Shown in pieces: positions 60,696-64,000 of a stretch of DNA of 64,000 nucleotides. Position 1 is the stretch's first letter; each line of letters opens with the position of its first letter. The DNA is taken from contig SCKJ01000004.1 of NCBI GenBank assembly GCA_004124875.1, positions 280,848-344,847 of the forward strand, read 5' to 3'. The stretch comes from Fidelibacterota bacterium (lineage in GTDB: Bacteria > Fidelibacterota > Marinisomatia > SCGC-AAA003-L08 > TS1B11). The notes under the pieces are model-generated. The model was not told the origin of the DNA. It was given only the letters and a program-made list of their open reading frames with translations, and did no database searches. Made by a program: the position numbers and the translations under genes.

Positions 60696-62259
60696 AACGT
60701 GCCAGCTCGTTAGCAACTCTTGTCCCTTGGTAACGGGCCATGACCATGATCGAAACCATAGGATTTGCACCGCAAGAATCGGGGAAAGAAGAAGAGTCGC
60801 AAACCATAAGGTTCCTTACAGTTTTTGATTCACATCTAGAATTAAGGATACCGTTTTCATGATCTTCGCCCATACTCACCGTGGCTTGACAATGAGCAGA
60901 CGTAATAACTGTTTGATGCGGGGTAAATTTTAGATTATTACAATATTGTGCCTCCTGTCTGGATCGAAAGTGGGGCCTGCTCAATGGACCGATGGGCTCC
61001 TCTGAGGGCAACATTACTTCAGAGGCGCCGCTCCCAAACATGATCTCTACGCCCTTGGTTGCTGCAAAACGAAGGCGTGCTTTATCTGACTTAGTCAAGC
61101 GATAAAAAATCTCGGTTTTTTTGGAGTGAAAATTCCAGAGAACTTTATTTTGCTTAATGGGTGTGTCAATCAACATGACCCCAAACGCAGATATTTCCTG
61201 GTATTTCATCATAATTTCGAAATGGGAATTTCCAAACCCCGGTATTACCCCGGAAGAATAGATGGGATGGCCAAATAAACATTCAAAATAAAATCCGTGG
61301 CTCTCATAAAAATGATCGGAATACATACTTCCTGTTATTCCTCGATAATTCACAAGAGTTTTGTTTTGGAGCCCTATGATGGGAAGACTGGGATGCAGGA
61401 TCAATCCACGGCCTATAGCGTCGTTGGGGTCTGGATGATGAGATCTTATTAATAATGAGGGGGATTCCACCGCACCTGAGGCAACAATAATTAATTTGGC
61501 GGATATTGAAATAGAACCTTCCGGATAGATATTCGGAAGTGATTTGGGATGCGCAGAGACTATTTTACCTTTCACACCAATGGCGGTTCTCGAACCGTTT
61601 TTACGCGAAAAGTTTATTTTTTCAATATGACAATTGTGTATGACTTGTACACCATTTCTAATTGCATCTTGGATATAGGTGATCATGGTCCCCATTTTCC
61701 GGTCATAAGCACATCCCAGCGTACAGAATCCACACCCAATACAATCCTTCATATTGAGTTCGAATTTCTTATAGGTGACTCCTTCCGCTTTGCATCCGTT
61801 AGCGAATAATCTGTTATTATCGTTTACTTTTTCATCAGCAGGTTGATGAATATTAATTCTCTCTCTTACATGTTGGAGCGCTTTAGGCATATTCAATCCT
61901 GTAATGCCATAATCATTGGAGTTTGCATCAAATGAATAATTGTTTATCCCATACTGTCGCTTCCATCGATCCCATACAGATTGAACTGGATCGAAACATA
62001 AAGCTACATTTACAGTTGTTCCACCGCCGACACATTCACCACCCCGGACAGCCATGGAACCATCTTTGGTTCCTCTAGTGCCAAGCCCCGAGAACAGATG
62101 GCGCGCGCCGAGTTCCTCCTGTACAAAGGTGGAGCTTTCATAGTATCCGCCTTTTTCCAGAAGAAGGATTTTTTTATCAGTTTTTTCTGCCAGAGTTGAT
62201 GCTAAAACACCTCCCGCAGCGCCGGAACCAATGATAGCAATATCACAGGTAAGTTTCAT
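60685..62259 (-). CDS. GMC-family FAD oxidoreductase with ferredoxin-like Cys cluster
   Basis: The 524-residue flavoenzyme has the FAD site at the N-terminus (DIAIIGSGAAGGVLASTLAE), the GMC signature area (GGECVGGGTTVNVALCF), a four-Cys motif CIGCGFCTLGC (CX2CX2CX3C, possibly an Fe-S cluster, seen in several GMC relatives such as long-chain alcohol oxidases), and the C-terminal GMC domain (VCDSSSFPDSCGANPMVSIMVMA, with His in SAHCQATVSMG). It oxidises an alcohol or sugar; substrate not known. It overlaps the Tat-exported subunit gene by 4 bp, and both together resemble gluconate 2-dehydrogenase, though no cytochrome subunit gene is seen. Confidence 0.9.
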   Translation of the reverse strand: MKLTCDIAIIGSGAAGGVLASTLAEKTDKKILLLEKGGYYESSTFVQEELGARHLFSGLGTRGTKDGSMAVRGGECVGGGTTVNVALCFDPVQSVWDRWKRQYGINNYSFDANSNDYGITGLNMPKALQHVRERINIHQPADEKVNDNNRLFANGCKAEGVTYKKFELNMKDCIGCGFCTLGCAYDRKMGTMITYIQDAIRNGVQVIHNCHIEKINFSRKNGSRTAIGVKGKIVSAHPKSLPNIYPEGSISISAKLIIVASGAVESPSLLIRSHHPDPNDAIGRGLILHPSLPIIGLQNKTLVNYRGITGSMYSDHFYESHGFYFECLFGHPIYSSGVIPGFGNSHFEIMMKYQEISAFGVMLIDTPIKQNKVLWNFHSKKTEIFYRLTKSDKARLRFAATKGVEIMFGSGASEVMLPSEEPIGPLSRPHFRSRQEAQYCNNLKFTPHQTVITSAHCQATVSMGEDHENGILNSRCESKTVRNLMVCDSSSFPDSCGANPMVSIMVMARYQGTRVANELARYDM

Positions 62260-62915
62260 CGAAGACCTTTTGCGTTGAAATGACCCTCATATCCAATCGC
62301 ATCCCACATTTCCTTTTGATTGTAGGCGCAGGCATTAATAAGTCCTTTGGTACTGTTGTAGAACATTCTCCGGATGGAAAAACTGCTTTGCCCCCATAAG
62401 CTGAAATAAGCAGCTCGCACAGATTTCGGTGCCTTTAGGAATGTACCATGTGTTCCAAACTTCGTCTCAAATTGCTCAAATAAATGCTGATCAAGTTCCA
62501 GGAATTCATTGATTTTAGGTTCGATTTCCGCTGTATTTAATTCTTCAAATTCCTCGAAGAGCATGACCTCTTGATCCACTAATGCCGGGAGCTTATTTGG
62601 AAATAGTTGAATATCATTAAAAATGATGAATGCCCGTTGTAACGGTTCCTGTCGTTCTTCAGTTAAGGGAAAATGGCGCTTTATATTATTTCTGACTGAA
62701 AGAGGGGTAATAGATGGAAAATTGGGATGACCAAATGGAAGAATGAGATCAATTAAAGCATCAAGGATTGGGTTATAATGATCCGGATGAGGATCATTTG
62801 TAAGAAGATGGATGAACCGAGTTCTGGGATAAAAGGGTGCGCAACTTGAAAGACCTAAAACTGCGATTGCTTTCAGGAAATTGCGACGGGAAATATGACC
62901 ATATTCAGATAACAT
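62256..62915 (-). CDS. Gluconate 2-dehydrogenase subunit 3-like protein (Tat signal)
   Basis: The 219-residue protein begins with a twin-arginine signal (ISRRNFLKAIAVLGLSSCAP), which also has a lipobox-like SSCA. The body fits the small-subunit family (ILDALIDLILPFG ... FLKAPKSVRAAYFSLWGQSSFSIRRMFYNSTKGLINACAYNQKEMWDAIGYEG). In such enzymes it carries the flavoprotein through the Tat pathway. It is the first gene of the operon. Confidence 0.85.
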   Translation of the reverse strand: MLSEYGHISRRNFLKAIAVLGLSSCAPFYPRTRFIHLLTNDPHPDHYNPILDALIDLILPFGHPNFPSITPLSVRNNIKRHFPLTEERQEPLQRAFIIFNDIQLFPNKLPALVDQEVMLFEEFEELNTAEIEPKINEFLELDQHLFEQFETKFGTHGTFLKAPKSVRAAYFSLWGQSSFSIRRMFYNSTKGLINACAYNQKEMWDAIGYEGHFNAKGLR

Positions 62916-62961
62916 TATAATTGTTACAAAATACCAGCATTAATACTTGATTGGATACCCG

Positions 62962-63332
62962 TCATCTGGCTGCACCTGCCCATACCCCCGTGCTTATATC
63001 GGTCAGATTCCATTGATCCAGCATCCGCTTGGCGATGGCCTCTTTATCCTGCCCAAATTCGATGCGCCGGGTATCGTAAGAGCCCTCCGCGATGCGGTTG
63101 CTTCATCCCCACCCCACGCGCTTGTCGGCCAGTTCCGGATATTCAGTCCCAACGTCGGCCGGGATACCAACGCGGATCACCTGAATTGGAACCCTCGGAC
63201 CTTCATAGGGGGGAATGGTTGGCCCACGTCGACCGTTTCATAATCGGCCTTAACGTGTTCGGTGGAAACAGCGGCACAGGATGCGAGCAACGACACGGAG
63301 CCTACTGATCCCGCTACCCGTAGCAGCTTCAT
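62962..63332 (-). pseudogene. Broken small lipoprotein gene
   Basis: Reading minus from ATG 63332 gives a clean lipoprotein start (LLRVAGSVGSVSLLASCAA) and about 51 residues, then a stop. The next frame continues VIRVGIPADVGTEYPELADK, and the first again SNRIAEGSYDTRRIEFGQDK ... TGVWAGAAR to a stop at 62962. Protein-like sequence spread over frames points to a decayed gene of about 120 residues. Sequencing error is an alternative. Confidence 0.55.
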
Positions 63333-63336
63333 CGAG

Positions 63337-63380
63337 ATGATCCCTTTTCGGGAAGTCGATGATCCCTTTTCGGGAAGTCG
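63337..63380. repeat. 22 bp tandem duplication
   Basis: ATGATCCCTTTTCGGGAAGT followed by CG occurs twice in a row at the start of the broken lipoprotein gene. It may have duplicated its upstream region. Confidence 0.7.
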
Positions 63381-63446
63381 TGGAGGTATACATAGCGAGT
63401 TTAATCACAGCATAAGGCTCGAACACAGTAAAAAGGTTTGGTCTTG

Positions 63447-63770
63447 CTACCTTTTGGTGGACAGTGTAAGAAGCCTAGATTTCCATGATCTACGGAGGTG
63501 TCTATGATGGAGGAGCGATAATCCCGTTGGCAGTATACGAGGGAACTTCAGGTGGCAGAGCTCGTGGGTGATGACGTAGTCGATGCGGCGCTTGGAGAGG
63601 CGGATGAGGTGGGCGCTGAGGGTGATGCGCCCCTGGCTTAAGCAGCTCCCCCGGCGGGTTTTCATGCTGCGCCGGCGCAGTTCAGCGACTGCCGGGCGAA
63701 GACTGTAGGGCCTCCCGCCTGTCGTTTTCGCTTTCGGCTGTTCGATGCAGCACCCTAAGTTCCCCGGCAA
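63447..63770 (-). pseudogene. Remnant of a YgjP-like metal-dependent hydrolase
   Basis: The middle of this frame reads RRGSCLSQGRITLSAHLIRLSKRRIDYVITHELCHLKF, the zinc-site region of the YgjP/DUF45 family, where HELCHLK carries the metal His and catalytic Glu. On both sides the expected sequence is missing: the downstream part goes out of frame after HELCHLKF and the N-terminal domain is absent. So it is a broken copy. Confidence 0.65.
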
Positions 63771-63886
63771 TCACGATAGGAAAACAGTCCCGGCGCCACT
63801 AAAACCTAACCTGAGGGATAGTATGAAACCGTGGTGTCTTGTCCTAAAATAGGTTGACTGTTTTTGGTTTGATAGTATGCTTCATC

Positions 63887-63925
63887 AGGCCTCAAGAGAT
63901 CACCTGATTTCTTGAGGCCTTTTTG
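63887..63925 (+). terminator. Strong hairpin terminator near window end
   Basis: AGGCCTCAAGA (63887-63897) pairs perfectly with TCTTGAGGCCT (63910-63920) and runs into a T tract. No gene I can support lies within 63771-64000. Confidence 0.75.
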
Positions 63926-64000
63926 CGCCAGGTAATGATCTTTGTCTGACTCTGAGCATGCATCTGCACCGGTGTCAGCATGCGGCAACTTAAGTGCGGA

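Overview
The window looks like the chromosome of an uncultured FCB-group bacterium, most likely Candidatus Marinimicrobia (Neomarinimicrobiota) or a close relative. The evidence is two surface proteins ending in type IX secretion (Por) sorting tails, one with an NPFNP...TTIRY signature, many outer-membrane barrels, single-heme cytochrome/barrel proteins, and a moderately GC-rich backbone broken by AT-rich inserts. The phylum assignment is inference. No rRNA and no CRISPR array were seen; there is one complete tRNA.

Backbone, 1-16.9 kb: the 3' end of a class III adenylate cyclase; a CsgG/TPR lipoprotein; a possible phage-lysozyme-like secreted protein; a small AT-rich insert (2.6-4.8 kb) carrying two unknown membrane genes and a queuosine-precursor transporter; a diheme cytochrome followed by a DUF3179 protein with an in-frame TGA where the family has Cys (probable selenocysteine, with a SECIS-like hairpin just downstream); a catalytic/non-catalytic M16 peptidase pair; an orphan flagellar-rod-C-terminal protein behind a sigma-28-like promoter and a perfect CRP box; a DUF512 radical SAM protein, Der GTPase and a T9SS-secreted metalloprotease; then a heme-barrel protein and a cytochrome-like lipoprotein.

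Islands, 16.9-58.2 kb: an initiator tRNA-fMet is followed at once by a complete tyrosine recombinase, and 3' fragments of the same tRNA recur at 29.83 and 58.12 kb, each preceded by a conserved right end (hairpin, GTCAC-N6-GTCAC pair, CTG-TTATT block). I read this as two integrative elements of one family in tandem. Element 1 (17.0-29.9 kb) carries a histidine kinase / sigma-54 response regulator / coiled-coil / barrel operon and, behind a sigma-54 promoter, a VWA lipoprotein / zinc-ribbon barrel / Big_5 lipoprotein / barrel operon. Element 2 (29.9-58.2 kb) starts with a catalytically dead recombinase-like gene and a partner, then a foreign tRNA-Pro fragment, and carries an exopolysaccharide locus: glmS, acetyltransferase, glycosidase, deacetylase, a second sigma-54 regulator, a sigma-54-driven priming transferase, and a minus-strand operon for export, chain length, polymerisation, flippase and glycosyltransferases. 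It ends with a >2,300-residue mosaic surface protein. At about 51.12 kb an epimerase gene and the giant gene are both beheaded at one junction, which needs checking as an assembly chimera.

Right flank, 58.2-64 kb: three copies of a ~45 bp dyad repeat spaced ~650 bp around small genes (MltR-like protein; a secreted protein frameshifted at a T7 tract), a Tat-exported GMC oxidoreductase operon with an outer-membrane protein, then decayed gene remnants.
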